Shown piece by piece: positions 55,123-63,873 of a DNA stretch of 64,000 nt. The DNA lies in the NCBI RefSeq assembly GCF_000407605.1, contig NZ_ASWO01000001.1, positions 248,001 through 312,000 of the forward strand. Reading direction: 5' to 3'. Position numbers and translations under genes: made by a program. The stretch comes from Enterococcus sulfureus ATCC 49903. Lineage in GTDB: Bacteria > Bacillota > Bacilli > Lactobacillales > Enterococcaceae. Each line of letters starts with the position of its first letter. Within the stretch, counting starts at the first letter, position 1. Below the pieces are notes generated by a model. It was not told the origin of the DNA. It saw only the letters and a list, made by a program, of their open reading frames with translations, and made no database searches.

Positions 55123-55825
55123 ACATTATTTGACGAAGATAATCAGTCGCTTGAGCTAGCGTATCAAACACAAACGTTGCGGATGCAGTGGCTTTTGTAA
55201 ACTGGGTTTCATCGACTAAATGCTGTCCTTGATATTGCGGAAGATCGGTGATGTCATCTGGGATCAACACAGACGCGATCCCAGCGTTTGTAGCAGCTTG
55301 AATGCCCACGATCGAATCTTCAAAAACAAGTGCATGCTCTTTAGATTCACCACTTTTAGCGAGTGCAGTCAAAAAAATCTCTGGATCAGGTTTTCCTTGC
55401 TTCACTTCTTCTCCACTTACAACAGCGTCGATGTAAGATGTCACGTGCTCCATTTCTAAATAGCGCATGATCTGACTGTTTAAATTCGAAGATGCAACAA
55501 TGACTTTGATCTGTTCTGATCGCGCATACTCCAATAAAGTAAACAAACCCGATTTTGCATAGACACGTTTTTCTTGTTGCAACAAGGCTTCTTTTGCTTG
55601 GATCATTTCTTGACGCCAGTCATCTATCGGTTGATCGACCCCATAGAGCTGCTTCATTTTGACTAAAATCTCAGGATGTGTTCGTCCTGTTAAATCATAA
55701 TACACATCGTGAGTCATTTGATAATCATACAGTTTGGCAGATGTGAGGTAGGCTCTATAGGCTAATCGTCCAGTTTCAAACATCAAGCCATCCATATCTA
55801 AGATGAATACTTTAGGTTTTTTCAT
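55121..55825 (-). CDS. HAD-superfamily phosphatase/phosphomutase-like protein
   Basis: 234 residues. HAD motif I is FILDMDGLMFETG, motif II VIVASSN, then KQGKPDPEIF and motif IV HALVFEDSIVGIQAATNAG. The C1 cap has the alpha-helical form of beta-phosphoglucomutases and small sugar-phosphate phosphatases. As the last gene of the PTS operon it probably dephosphorylates a sugar or sugar-acid phosphate, or relieves phosphosugar stress. Substrate unknown. Confidence 0.85.
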   Translation of the reverse strand: MKKPKVFILDMDGLMFETGRLAYRAYLTSAKLYDYQMTHDVYYDLTGRTHPEILVKMKQLYGVDQPIDDWRQEMIQAKEALLQQEKRVYAKSGLFTLLEYARSEQIKVIVASSNLNSQIMRYLEMEHVTSYIDAVVSGEEVKQGKPDPEIFLTALAKSGESKEHALVFEDSIVGIQAATNAGIASVLIPDDITDLPQYQGQHLVDETQFTKATASATFVFDTLAQATDYLRQIM

Positions 55826-55833
55826 CGATCCTC

Positions 55834-56472
55834 CTATTTTTTAGCTGCTTCGACCAACTGAGACAATTGATGAAGACCGTGATCGGCTTGAGACAATACA
55901 TGATCGGAAACAATGAAAGAGCCACCTACTGCCACAACACCATCTGTAGCTAAATAGTCTAAGTAATTGCGTTCATCGATGCCACCTGTAGGTACAAATC
56001 CGATATCGTAAAATGGACCACGTAAACTTTTGATTGCTTCTAATCCACCATAAAGATGGGCTGGGAAAAATTTCACAGTCGATACGCCATAACTAACGGC
56101 TAGCTGAATATCTGAAGGTGTGGCGACTCCTGGATAAATCGGAATGTCGACTCCGCGTGCATAGTCCAATACTTCAGGTACCACTGCAGGTGATACTAAA
56201 AATTGAGCGCCTGCGTGAACGGCTTCTTGTGCTTGCGCAAGTGTACGAACGGTGCCAGCCCCAACAAGGAGACGGTTACGCTTCGCTAAATACGCGATCG
56301 CATCCATTGCTTGACTGGAACGAAGCGTGATCTCGATGATCGGCAATCCGGCTTGAATCAAGACGTCTTCTAATTCATCTAACTTCGTTAAATCGTGAGG
56401 CGTATATAAGGGCAATAGTCGGTGGTGTTGGATCGCTTCTGCTATCGAGACTGTTTTTGATTTAACGAGCAT
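55834..56472 (-). CDS. eda: KDPG/KHG aldolase
   Basis: 212 residues. Splits 2-keto-3-deoxy-6-phosphogluconate to pyruvate and glyceraldehyde 3-phosphate (and can use 4-hydroxy-2-oxoglutarate). PIIEITLRS holds the catalytic Glu, VGAGTVRTLAQAQEAV the phosphate/strand motif and STVKFFPAHLYGG the Schiff-base Lys; GGIDERNYLDYL follows. The ATG overlaps the end of uxuA by 11 bases, with GGAGGAG inside uxuA. No KDG kinase gene is nearby, which leaves open how KDPG is formed. Confidence 0.93.
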   Translation of the reverse strand: MLVKSKTVSIAEAIQHHRLLPLYTPHDLTKLDELEDVLIQAGLPIIEITLRSSQAMDAIAYLAKRNRLLVGAGTVRTLAQAQEAVHAGAQFLVSPAVVPEVLDYARGVDIPIYPGVATPSDIQLAVSYGVSTVKFFPAHLYGGLEAIKSLRGPFYDIGFVPTGGIDERNYLDYLATDGVVAVGGSFIVSDHVLSQADHGLHQLSQLVEAAKK

Positions 56473-57538
56473 CGTGATCTCCTCCTTTTAAAATCGCTTC
56501 ATGTAATCCTTGTAAATAACTGATCCCTAATGCACGATCATACAATCCATACCCTGGCATCGCGACTTCATCCCAGATCGTTCGGCCATGATCTGGGCGA
56601 ATCACACCATCGAATCTTGCTTTGACTAACGCTTCCATGATGGCATACATATCCAAAGACCCTTCTGTTGATAAGTGAGCCGATTCTTTGAATTTTCGTT
56701 CACCTAAATACGCGACGTTTCGAAAATGGACAAAGTGAATCCGATCGCCAACAGATTCAATCATCTGAACTAGATCATTCGCAGGATCTGCACCTAGTGA
56801 ACCGGTACAAAAGGTTAATCCATTGTATGACGAATCGACTAAGCCAAGGATCGTTTGTAGATCTTTTAAATTTTTTGTGATTCGTGGCAAGCCAAATAAT
56901 TCCCATGGTGGATCATCCGGATGGATTGCCATCTTCACGCGGACTTCTTCACACACTGGAATAATCTTCATTAAGAAATAACGTAGATTTTCCAAAAGGT
57001 CAGCTTCTGTCACGTTTTCGTATAGTGCAAATAATGCATCGAATTTTTTTAATCGCTCTTCTTCCCATCCAGGTAATTTAAATCCTTTTGATTGACTATG
57101 AATCAGCTGATACATTTGACTTGGTTCCATGTGATCGACCACTTTTTGATCGTAGACTAACGAAAAGCTCCCATCTTCATTCTCATAAAATAGATCCGTT
57201 TTCGCCCAACCAAAAATCGGTTTAAAACTATAACAAATCAAGTTGATCCCACATGAAGCAAGATTACGGATTGTTTGGATATAGTTCTCGATATACTGAT
57301 CGCGCTCATCTGTTCCAGCTTTGATTGCATCATGGACAGCAACACTTTCGATCCCTAAGACCGTTAAGTTTTTTTTCGCTGCTTGTGCTTGTAAAGTTTT
57401 GATCTCATCGATCTCCCAGACATCACCTGGTAATTTATTCAAAAGTGTGCCAACTACCCCATTGATTCCTGGAATTTGAGCCACATGTTCAATCGGAATC
57501 GAATCTTGTTCACCGTACCATCTAAATCCCCACTGCAT
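56462..57538 (-). CDS. uxuA: Mannonate dehydratase (UxuA)
   Basis: 358 residues. Dehydrates D-mannonate to 2-keto-3-deoxygluconate using Fe/Mn. Motifs: WGFRWYGEQDSIPIEHVAQI at the start, ICYSFKPIFGWAKTD, VKMAIHPDDPPWELFGLPRI, FCTGSLGADPAND (metal Cys), HFVHFRNV (His) and GVIRPDHGR (Asp-His). Family length. It stands between the EIIA gene and eda. In the usual glucuronate route it receives mannonate from UxuB; here a 6PGDH-like enzyme is the only dehydrogenase. If the PTS imports a phosphorylated aldonate, this paralog might act on it, which is speculative. Confidence 0.93.
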   Translation of the reverse strand: MQWGFRWYGEQDSIPIEHVAQIPGINGVVGTLLNKLPGDVWEIDEIKTLQAQAAKKNLTVLGIESVAVHDAIKAGTDERDQYIENYIQTIRNLASCGINLICYSFKPIFGWAKTDLFYENEDGSFSLVYDQKVVDHMEPSQMYQLIHSQSKGFKLPGWEEERLKKFDALFALYENVTEADLLENLRYFLMKIIPVCEEVRVKMAIHPDDPPWELFGLPRITKNLKDLQTILGLVDSSYNGLTFCTGSLGADPANDLVQMIESVGDRIHFVHFRNVAYLGERKFKESAHLSTEGSLDMYAIMEALVKARFDGVIRPDHGRTIWDEVAMPGYGLYDRALGISYLQGLHEAILKGGDHDAR

Positions 57539-57552
57539 CGTCTCTCCTCCTT

Positions 57553-57993
57553 TTAAAATCCATCCTCTTCGCTCTCGTCTTCAGCGATTTCTTCAAAATG
57601 CGTGATTCCTGAAATTGCTTGCTCAACAAGCAAATGATACACCTCTGCACTTTTTTGACCCAGATATTGTTGGTTGATTGCTTCGATCACCATTGGCAAA
57701 TTCACTCCACTGATTAGATGAAGATTTGCTTTAGTCGTTTCGTGTAATTGACGACTGACCAGTAAGGTTTGGTTATATGGGCTTGCACTGGCAAGATCCG
57801 TTAATACCACGACACCTTCTGGTCCATCAACTGCTTCGATCGCTTCTTTGATTGTCTCTCCTAATGCTGTAATATCGTCTCCTTGATACAAGTTGACGGT
57901 TTTAAGTTGTTGTGTGGGTCCGACAACGACTTCTGCCGCGTCTTTTAATCCATCACTTAACGTGCCGTGGGTGGCAATTACGATTCCAATCAT
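57553..57993 (-). CDS. PTS mannose-class EIIA
   Basis: 146 residues. Accepts phosphate from HPr on the His in IVIATHGTLSDGLKDA and passes it to EIIB. FLVLTDLASASPYNQT and LISGVNLPMV are the conserved EIIA-Man parts. An acidic end (EDESEEDGF) is seen, like that of the EIIC here. In many systems EIIA and EIIB are fused; here they are separate genes, with an unknown gene between. Confidence 0.92.
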   Translation of the reverse strand: MIGIVIATHGTLSDGLKDAAEVVVGPTQQLKTVNLYQGDDITALGETIKEAIEAVDGPEGVVVLTDLASASPYNQTLLVSRQLHETTKANLHLISGVNLPMVIEAINQQYLGQKSAEVYHLLVEQAISGITHFEEIAEDESEEDGF

Positions 57994-58006
57994 ATTTTAG
58001 TCTCCT

Positions 58007-58825
58007 CTATGAGATACACCAAGTGACAACTTGATGCATATTTTCCATATTTAATCGACGATCTTTTAGTCGTTTTTTAGGTAAGTAATAGTGTTCGTTT
58101 TTTTGTTGTGCTGCGAAAATATAAGTCAACTGCCCTTTCGTTGCTTGTTGTTCTACACGATGTAATGGCGCATGTGCACCGATACTGTCTAAATAGATCC
58201 ATTTAGCCTGTGGATTGATGACTTGGTTTTCATATAAACTTTGCGGACCATAACACCCACGATCAAATAAAATATACGCGATATCTCGTTTATTTTCTTG
58301 ACTCATTTCTAAAATCGCTAAGATCGAAGATGTATTGCGGATGAGATTTTTCCTTACCGCACTGCCTTTTGTTACATAGCGTAAAATCAAAAAGTACAGT
58401 CCAAATCCGCCTACACTCAGCCAAGTGATTGGGGAAGAAAAGTCAAAAGCATGTGGGGCAAAGCGCGTATACGCAAGCGTTAACAAAATACCGATCAGCA
58501 ACATCAAGAAACTCACGCCATATAAATAGGTCATCGTCTTTCGGGCTTGTTTTTTCGTATCAAAAAAAGTATAGGCTCCAAGTGATTCCATCGGTGTATC
58601 GTAATAGGTACAAATAACCGTTTTCGCCGTTTTGACATCTCCAATATAGATATCTCGTTGGATCTGAGTGTGATTGGATTCCATCACAGCGACATCTTGT
58701 CTAAAGGAAAAGACGTCTTTTAAAATCGCTTGAATAAACCGTTGCTTTTTTTGCTCACTTTTACGTGAATTGTAAATATATTGATATCGAAATACCCAGT
58801 CTTGAAATCGTTCGCTCGTCCCCAT
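58007..58825 (-). CDS. Unknown two-span membrane protein in the PTS operon, peptidase-like trace
   Basis: 272 residues from the ATG at 58825 (AGGTGA upstream; a GTG three codons before is possible). I do not recognise the family. N-terminal domain (about 1-95) contains TVICTYYDTPMES, similar in shape to the metal-binding TxHYDTP of M28 aminopeptidases but with Tyr for the ligand His. Two membrane segments (about 98-120 and 130-150) then a cytosolic half (about 155-272) with AYILFDRGCYGPQSLYEN and WIYLDSIGAHAPLH follow. Inserted between the EIIB and EIIA genes of a PTS. Its role in sugar-acid uptake is open. Confidence 0.75.
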   Translation of the reverse strand: MGTSERFQDWVFRYQYIYNSRKSEQKKQRFIQAILKDVFSFRQDVAVMESNHTQIQRDIYIGDVKTAKTVICTYYDTPMESLGAYTFFDTKKQARKTMTYLYGVSFLMLLIGILLTLAYTRFAPHAFDFSSPITWLSVGGFGLYFLILRYVTKGSAVRKNLIRNTSSILAILEMSQENKRDIAYILFDRGCYGPQSLYENQVINPQAKWIYLDSIGAHAPLHRVEQQATKGQLTYIFAAQQKNEHYYLPKKRLKDRRLNMENMHQVVTWCIS

Positions 58826-58844
58826 ATGCTTCACCTATAACTTT

Positions 58845-59351
58845 CTATAATCCAAATTGTTTTAAGACATCTTGTAAACTTGATTTTGATGAAGAAGGTG
58901 TGGCTTGAAAATAAATATCCTCTACACCATAATCATCATGTAATTCTTTTAAGCGCAATGCATCCTCTTGATTCAAATAAACTGATTTTGTCACAAGAAC
59001 ATCTTTCTCCGCATCTTTTTGTGCAATGCCCCCAACATTCAATTCTTTCATTGGTAAACCATGTTTGACTAGTTCATAGATGGTTTTAACCGTTTTCGCA
59101 ATCAAAATACAGTTGTACTCTTTAAATTCATATTCATCCCAATAAAATTCTGCCTTTTCTGGTGTTACAACGATCGTTTTTTGACCAGTACGACTACCCG
59201 CATTTTTATATAGTTCTCGCATAAATTTATCTTTCGCTACGACATCGTCGACGACAAAAATCGAATTGACCCCATTTTTTTGTGATAAAGTCACCATTAC
59301 TTGACCATGAATCAAGCGCTCATCCACACGTGCTAATATAATTTTCCCCAT
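58845..59351 (-). CDS. PTS mannose-class EIIB
   Basis: 168 residues from ATG 59351, nine bases behind GGGAG; an ATG at 59357 lies too close to that site. The phosphorylated His is in ARVDERLIHGQVM. The remainder (SIFVVDDVVAKDKFMRELYKNA, LNVGGIAQKDAE) follows the IIB-Man/Sor fold. It passes phosphate to the sugar bound by EIIC/EIID. Confidence 0.92.
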   Translation of the reverse strand: MGKIILARVDERLIHGQVMVTLSQKNGVNSIFVVDDVVAKDKFMRELYKNAGSRTGQKTIVVTPEKAEFYWDEYEFKEYNCILIAKTVKTIYELVKHGLPMKELNVGGIAQKDAEKDVLVTKSVYLNQEDALRLKELHDDYGVEDIYFQATPSSSKSSLQDVLKQFGL

Positions 59352-59367
59352 TTTCATTCGCTCCCTT

Positions 59368-60222
59368 TTATAAAATCCCGATGCCAGCTAAGACGATCAA
59401 AATCGCAGTTAGCCACAATAATGCTTTCGTTACATTCAATCCTTTTTTCGTGTAGTACAGATACACACCCATTACAACGACTAACGGTAAAATCCCTGGC
59501 ATGATCTGATTTAAGATATCTTGTACGACAAATTCTCGACCTGAGATATCAAATTTTAAACTCGAGGTGACTTTGACATAATTTCCAGCGAGGACACCCA
59601 TCATAAACAACCCTAAAACCGATAGCATCTCGATTGCCGTTTGTACACCAGCACTTTGCATCAAACCTGATGCATTTTGTCCCATACTAAATGCTTGTCT
59701 AGCAAAGAAAGCGCCTAGCACCATTTGATAAATCGAAAAACATAAGAATGGGAACAATGCACCTAACGGACTTCCCTGTTGTGCCCACGGAACCGCGATG
59801 GCAATAAAGATGTATTGAACTGTACCAGAGTCGATCGCATCGCCGATTCCAGCTAATGCACCCATTAATCCGGCTTTGGTGTTGTACATCAAATCATCTT
59901 GCATCAAGATTTCAGTTTCTTCATGTTCTTCTTGTGCGCGTTGTTGTTCCATAGAAGACATCAAGCCTGTGATCACACCGCCACCCCAACTTAATTGGGT
60001 ATTGAAAAAGAGTAATTGACGTTTATACGCTGCACGTAAGGAATCATCGTCTTTATAGATTTTCTTTAAAATCGGCATCATCGCGTAAAGCAAGGACGGT
60101 GCGAGATAGCGTTCGAATGAGTGTGGAATCTCATTGGCGAAATACCATCTTAAGTAGGCTTTCGTCACATCTTTTTTTGTGATTTCTTCCGGTGCTTGTA
60201 CATCTGTTGTGATCGTTTTCAT
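59368..60222 (-). CDS. PTS mannose-class EIID
   Basis: 284 residues. KKDVTKAYLRWYFANEIPHSFERYLAPSLLYAM with the conserved Glu region begins the family, followed by FFNTQLSWGGGVITGL and GLMGALAGIGDAIDSGTVQYIFIAI. Membrane partner of EIIC in the mannose-class translocon; one or more C-terminal membrane helices. Spacing to the EIIC gene is about 18 bases. Confidence 0.93.
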   Translation of the reverse strand: MKTITTDVQAPEEITKKDVTKAYLRWYFANEIPHSFERYLAPSLLYAMMPILKKIYKDDDSLRAAYKRQLLFFNTQLSWGGGVITGLMSSMEQQRAQEEHEETEILMQDDLMYNTKAGLMGALAGIGDAIDSGTVQYIFIAIAVPWAQQGSPLGALFPFLCFSIYQMVLGAFFARQAFSMGQNASGLMQSAGVQTAIEMLSVLGLFMMGVLAGNYVKVTSSLKFDISGREFVVQDILNQIMPGILPLVVVMGVYLYYTKKGLNVTKALLWLTAILIVLAGIGIL

Positions 60223-60240
60223 TTTTGATATCCCCCTTTA

Positions 60241-61074
60241 TTAGAACCCGTCGTCATAGTCGTCATCGTCATCAAAACTCGCTGCGTTCGGATGGGCAAC
60301 TGGTGGTGTTGTTTGATTGTGTTTACGTGCTTGGATAAAGATCAACGCGATCAATGTTCCAAAAATCGCATAGGTCACCATCGTGATTTTTAACGATGCA
60401 AATACGACGCTACTAAAGTAAGCTAGGAAGAAAAAGACTAAGAAATCTTTACGTCCAATCACATACACGGTCGTTGCGATCCCAATTGCTGCTAATCCCC
60501 CACCTACGACTTCTAGAATATGAATAACTACGGTACCTTTTAGAGCATTGATGACGTCTGCGATCACTGGTGCTCCAAAAAAGAGTGCAATAAAAATCAA
60601 GGGAACAAAAAGCGCAAATGAGGCCAGTGTTGGGTACAAAATAATCGACCGCTTGATTGCTTTAGTATTTAATTCTTTTACCGCTTTGTCCGTATATTTC
60701 CCTAAAAATGTATTGATAAAGAAGCGTACTTGATAGAGATAACTTCCCAGTAAACCTACCGGAACCGCCACAGCAATCGCGGCTTCTGGTTGAAGATTTC
60801 CTAATAAGGCTACCGGTACGGCAATCGCTGCGGCAACAGAAGGTTCTGCTGGCATTGAACCACCTGGAGAAAATACGCCCATATAGATCATTTGCAATGC
60901 AGCCGTCACGATCATTGCTTGCGCTACATCGCCCATGACGATCCCTACAAATAAACCGGTCATCATCGGTGAAAAACGTAGATTAAGCGAAGCGCCTCCT
61001 CCTAGCCAACGTGACATGATCCCTGCTACCCATAATGCGATCAATAAACTTTGTACAACTGTCAATGTTTCCAT
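60241..61074 (-). CDS. PTS mannose-class EIIC
   Basis: 277 residues with seven or eight hydrophobic segments. Conserved are LIALWVAGIMSRWLGGGASLNLRFSPM, GIVMGDVAQAMIVTAALQM and the VFSPGGSMPAEPSVAAAIAVPV sugar-channel motif. It ends in a run of Asp (DDDDDYDDGF), an unusual acidic cytoplasmic tail. Together with EIID it forms the channel; specificity for an aldonate or other acid cannot be read off. Confidence 0.92.
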   Translation of the reverse strand: METLTVVQSLLIALWVAGIMSRWLGGGASLNLRFSPMMTGLFVGIVMGDVAQAMIVTAALQMIYMGVFSPGGSMPAEPSVAAAIAVPVALLGNLQPEAAIAVAVPVGLLGSYLYQVRFFINTFLGKYTDKAVKELNTKAIKRSIILYPTLASFALFVPLIFIALFFGAPVIADVINALKGTVVIHILEVVGGGLAAIGIATTVYVIGRKDFLVFFFLAYFSSVVFASLKITMVTYAIFGTLIALIFIQARKHNQTTPPVAHPNAASFDDDDDYDDGF

Positions 61075-61088
61075 ATCCTCGTTCCCCC

Positions 61089-62003
61089 TTAAATGGATCT
61101 GTCTACTGGTGCTCTATGACTATCATGGCCCCCAAAGCCATTACGTAGCGCTGAAACAACTTTAGCTGAAAATGGTTCAGGTTCTTGTGAAAGATTTCGG
61201 GCAAACAAACTTAATGCAATAACGGGAACAGAAAGATTCATTTCAAGTGCCGTTTCGACAGTCCATTTGGCTTCACCTGAAGCGGCGACAACTGGGCTAA
61301 ATTCGGTCAATTCTGGATCATTTTTAAATTGCATCTCCATCAGCTCCATTAACCAACTTCGAATGACAGAACCATGATTCCACACTTTCGCAACTTGTGT
61401 TAAATCAAAATCATAATCGCTTTTTTGTACCACTTGAAATCCTTCTCCAATAGCTTGCATCATGCCATATTCAATGCCATTGTGGACCATCTTCAAAAAG
61501 TGACCGCTTCCATTTTCACCTGTATAAAGATATCCATCTTGACAAGCGAGATCTCGAAATAATGGCTCTAATTCTTGAAATGTTTCTTGATTGCCACCAA
61601 TCATGAGACAAGCATTGTTCCGAGCACCACTGATACCTCCAGAAGTTCCACAGTCCAAATACCCTAACTGTTTTGTTGAAAATAATTCGGCTCGACGGAT
61701 CGAATCTTTATAAAATGAATTTCCCCCTTCAATCACGATATCGTTTTCATCCAATTCCTCACTCAATGTCAGGACGATTTTTTCTGTGATCTCTCCTGCT
61801 GGCAACATCAGCCAGATGACACGTTGGTTCGTAAATGAGGCTAAAAATAATGGCAATGTCTCAAATGTTGGAATACCTTTTGCTTGAATCGCTTCACAGA
61901 CTGTTGGTGAAGTATCCATTCCTCTAACCGCATATCCTTGGTCATGTAAATTCGAGGCGATATTCGCCCCCATTTTTCCTAAACCAATAATCCCGATCTC
62001 CAC
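61089..62003 (-). CDS. 6-phosphogluconate dehydrogenase-like oxidoreductase (short GntZ/YqeC form)
   Basis: 304 residues from a GTG at 62003 with GGAGGGG upstream. N-terminal Rossmann motif IGIIGLGKMGANIASNLHDQGYAVRGMD prefers NAD; ENGSGHFLKMVHNGIEYGMMQAIGEG holds the catalytic Lys and Asn of the 6PGDH/beta-hydroxyacid dehydrogenase family. The protein is about 300 residues like Bacillus YqeC (NAD type), not the 470-residue pentose-phosphate enzyme. First gene of the PTS operon, so it would oxidise the imported phosphorylated sugar acid (gluconate 6-phosphate to ribulose 5-phosphate, or a similar step). Confidence 0.9.
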   Translation of the reverse strand: MEIGIIGLGKMGANIASNLHDQGYAVRGMDTSPTVCEAIQAKGIPTFETLPLFLASFTNQRVIWLMLPAGEITEKIVLTLSEELDENDIVIEGGNSFYKDSIRRAELFSTKQLGYLDCGTSGGISGARNNACLMIGGNQETFQELEPLFRDLACQDGYLYTGENGSGHFLKMVHNGIEYGMMQAIGEGFQVVQKSDYDFDLTQVAKVWNHGSVIRSWLMELMEMQFKNDPELTEFSPVVAASGEAKWTVETALEMNLSVPVIALSLFARNLSQEPEPFSAKVVSALRNGFGGHDSHRAPVDRSI

Positions 62004-62029
62004 GTGATCCCCTCCTCGTTTATATACTC

Positions 62030-62057
62030 ATTATACAAAAAAAACTTTTATTGTAAA
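62030..62057 (-). promoter_or_regulatory. Promoter of the sugar-acid PTS operon
   Basis: TTTACA (62052-62057) and a consensus TATAAT (62030-62035) on the minus strand, spacing 16. Confidence 0.72.
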
Positions 62058-62065
62058 CGTTAACA
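62052..62065. promoter_or_regulatory. Consensus cre (CcpA site) over the PTS promoter
   Basis: TGTAAACGTTAACA matches the TGWAANCGNTNWCA consensus at every fixed position and covers the -35 box, so catabolite repression of the PTS operon is expected. Confidence 0.85.
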
Positions 62066-62365
62066 AAAAAACTTTTTTCGATAATTATGGATTCTATAAC
62101 TAAATATCCTACGTAAAGAAAACGTTTTATTTTATTGAGAATACCTCATTATGCTTTGTATGCCTTTTTAAATGTGTATCGGTTTCCATACTGCTAAAAA
62201 AATAAATGACACGTTCTTCCTCTATAAAATAATGAAAAAAACGGTTTAAATTATTTTTTTGTATCCTATACGCACTTTTTCATTCGTTATTTTTTTCACT
62301 AATTAAAGCGCACTAAAATCAAAAAAAATTGAACCTCAACTATAAGATTTATTTTGTGAAAAAAA

Positions 62366-62394
62366 TTGAAAAACCCTCTTAAAAATGCTATAAA
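62366..62394 (+). promoter_or_regulatory. Promoter of the serine protease gene
   Basis: TTGAAA (62366-62371) and TATAAA (62389-62394), spacing 17, with TGC directly before the -10 (extended -10). It gives a leader of about 140 bases before the ATG at 62538. Confidence 0.6.
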
Positions 62395-62537
62395 TTAAGT
62401 GAAATATAGATAATGAATTTTATATAATCATAATTATTTTAATAAAAATAATTAGCTATCTGAGTAAAAAAAGCTTTAATTTGTTTTAAATTGAACAAAT
62501 ACGATTTGTTGCTCCGCTTTGAAAGGAGGCGTTAAAG

Positions 62538-63836
62538 ATGTCGAGATATTCTCAAGTCAAATGGCTCGGATTATTTAGTTTTCTTTTTATTCTATTCACT
62601 GTTTCTACAGTTGTTGCAGATGACCAAATGATGATTACAACCAGTCAACATGAAACCTATTACTTACCTGAATCTGCTGCCACTTCTTTGCCTCCTCAAA
62701 TCGGAACATTGATCACTGATGATACTATGACCCTAACGCCTCCAACTGGACTAGATGGAAGTCTACTTTATCCTTTACAAGAAAACGCGTCTTCAATAGC
62801 AGAGAGTATACTAGCAACTGATGAGCGCACGCACATCACAAATACAGCGACATACCCTTATAGTGCAACTGTATTTATTACCGCAACCTTTTCAAATGGA
62901 GCTACTTACATTGGAAGTGGCGCAATGGTATCAAGCGATGGTGTATTAACAGCTGGGCATATGATCTATAGCGCAGCCAATGGTGGTTGGGCTACAAATG
63001 TAACGATTTACCCAGGTCTAAACGGAACAACAGCTCCTTTTGGTAGTGCAAAATCGATAAAATTATTTTCTGTGACGGAGTGGACAAATAAACAAGACCC
63101 CACACAAGATATCGGTTTGATTCGTTTGGACCGTCCGATTGGATATAAGACCGGATGGTTTGGTCTTTCTACATCAGCTACTCCTAATGAAACAGTTCAG
63201 ACAACTGGTTTTCCAGCTGAAAAAGGTGAAACGATGTGGAAATCAACTGGTAAGATCGATACGATTGAAAATAGTCGGATCTACTATGATCTTGATACAA
63301 CTAGCGGTCAAAGTGGCAGCCCAGTTTATAATGCTAATCGAACTCTTTTAGCGACACATACCTATGGCGGAAGCCAAGTAAATTTTGGCACTCGTATCAA
63401 TAGTACGGTTTTAGCTTGGATCGAATCTGATACGCATCATTATGTTGCGAATTTTCGATTGTATAATCGAAATTCTGGAGAACATTTTTTTACTACAAAT
63501 GCGACTGAATATCAGGCCTTAGTGAATTTAGGTTGGCGTGCTGAAGGTGTTGCATGGTTTGCTGCAGCAACAGGAGACGAGGTCTATAGACTATATAATC
63601 CGAATTCTGGAAAACATTTTTATACAAAATCTGTAACTGAAAAACAGTACCTTGTACGTCTTGGTTGGCATGATGAAGGTGTTGCCTATCATGTAGTGGC
63701 TAATGGTATTCCTGTTTACCGTTTGTACAACAAAAATGATGGAAGACATTTTTATACCAGTAGTTTGTATGAACGCAATAGTCTCGTCCAATTAGGTTGG
63801 CGCGCTGAAGGCGTTGCATGGTATGGTTTAGGATAA
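62538..63836 (+). CDS. Secreted V8-like serine protease with three C-terminal DUF5648-like repeats
   Basis: 432 residues. Signal peptide (WLGLFSFLFILFTVSTVVA) and a probable propeptide precede an S1B trypsin-like domain. The catalytic triad is readable: His 141 in LTAGHMIYS, Asp 191 in DPTQDIGLIRLD and Ser 259 in SGQSGSPVYN, as in staphylococcal V8 and enterococcal SprE glutamyl endopeptidases. The last 125 residues are three DUF5648-like repeats (FRLYNRNSGEHFFT, YRLYNPNSGKHFYT, YRLYNKNDGRHFYT), here C-terminal rather than N-terminal. AAAGGAGG lies nine bases before the ATG. The repeats likely bind the wall or matrix. Confidence 0.9.
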   Translation: MSRYSQVKWLGLFSFLFILFTVSTVVADDQMMITTSQHETYYLPESAATSLPPQIGTLITDDTMTLTPPTGLDGSLLYPLQENASSIAESILATDERTHITNTATYPYSATVFITATFSNGATYIGSGAMVSSDGVLTAGHMIYSAANGGWATNVTIYPGLNGTTAPFGSAKSIKLFSVTEWTNKQDPTQDIGLIRLDRPIGYKTGWFGLSTSATPNETVQTTGFPAEKGETMWKSTGKIDTIENSRIYYDLDTTSGQSGSPVYNANRTLLATHTYGGSQVNFGTRINSTVLAWIESDTHHYVANFRLYNRNSGEHFFTTNATEYQALVNLGWRAEGVAWFAAATGDEVYRLYNPNSGKHFYTKSVTEKQYLVRLGWHDEGVAYHVVANGIPVYRLYNKNDGRHFYTSSLYERNSLVQLGWRAEGVAWYGLG

Positions 63837-63873
63837 AAAAAGACTTCGAGCGAGTTGCTCGAAGTCTTTTTAA
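63836..63873. terminator. Bidirectional terminator after the protease gene
   Basis: AAAAAGACTTCGAGC pairs with GCTCGAAGTCTTTTT around GAGTT. It also contains the stop codon of the convergent gene that follows. Confidence 0.9.

Larger units (their letters stand above)
62004..62537. other. Long AT-rich intergenic region between divergent genes
   Basis: 534 bases. The first 65 hold the PTS promoter and cre. The last 170 hold the protease promoter and a leader with an AT-only hairpin (about 62426-62455). Between about 62070 and 62350 I see no coding frame, repeat or RNA motif; the composition is very AT-rich, which may mark a regulatory upstream region. Confidence 0.55.

Noticed and set aside
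62426-62455. AT-only hairpin in the protease leader as terminator
   Set aside because: No G-C pairs and no T-run; low complexity makes such foldbacks common.
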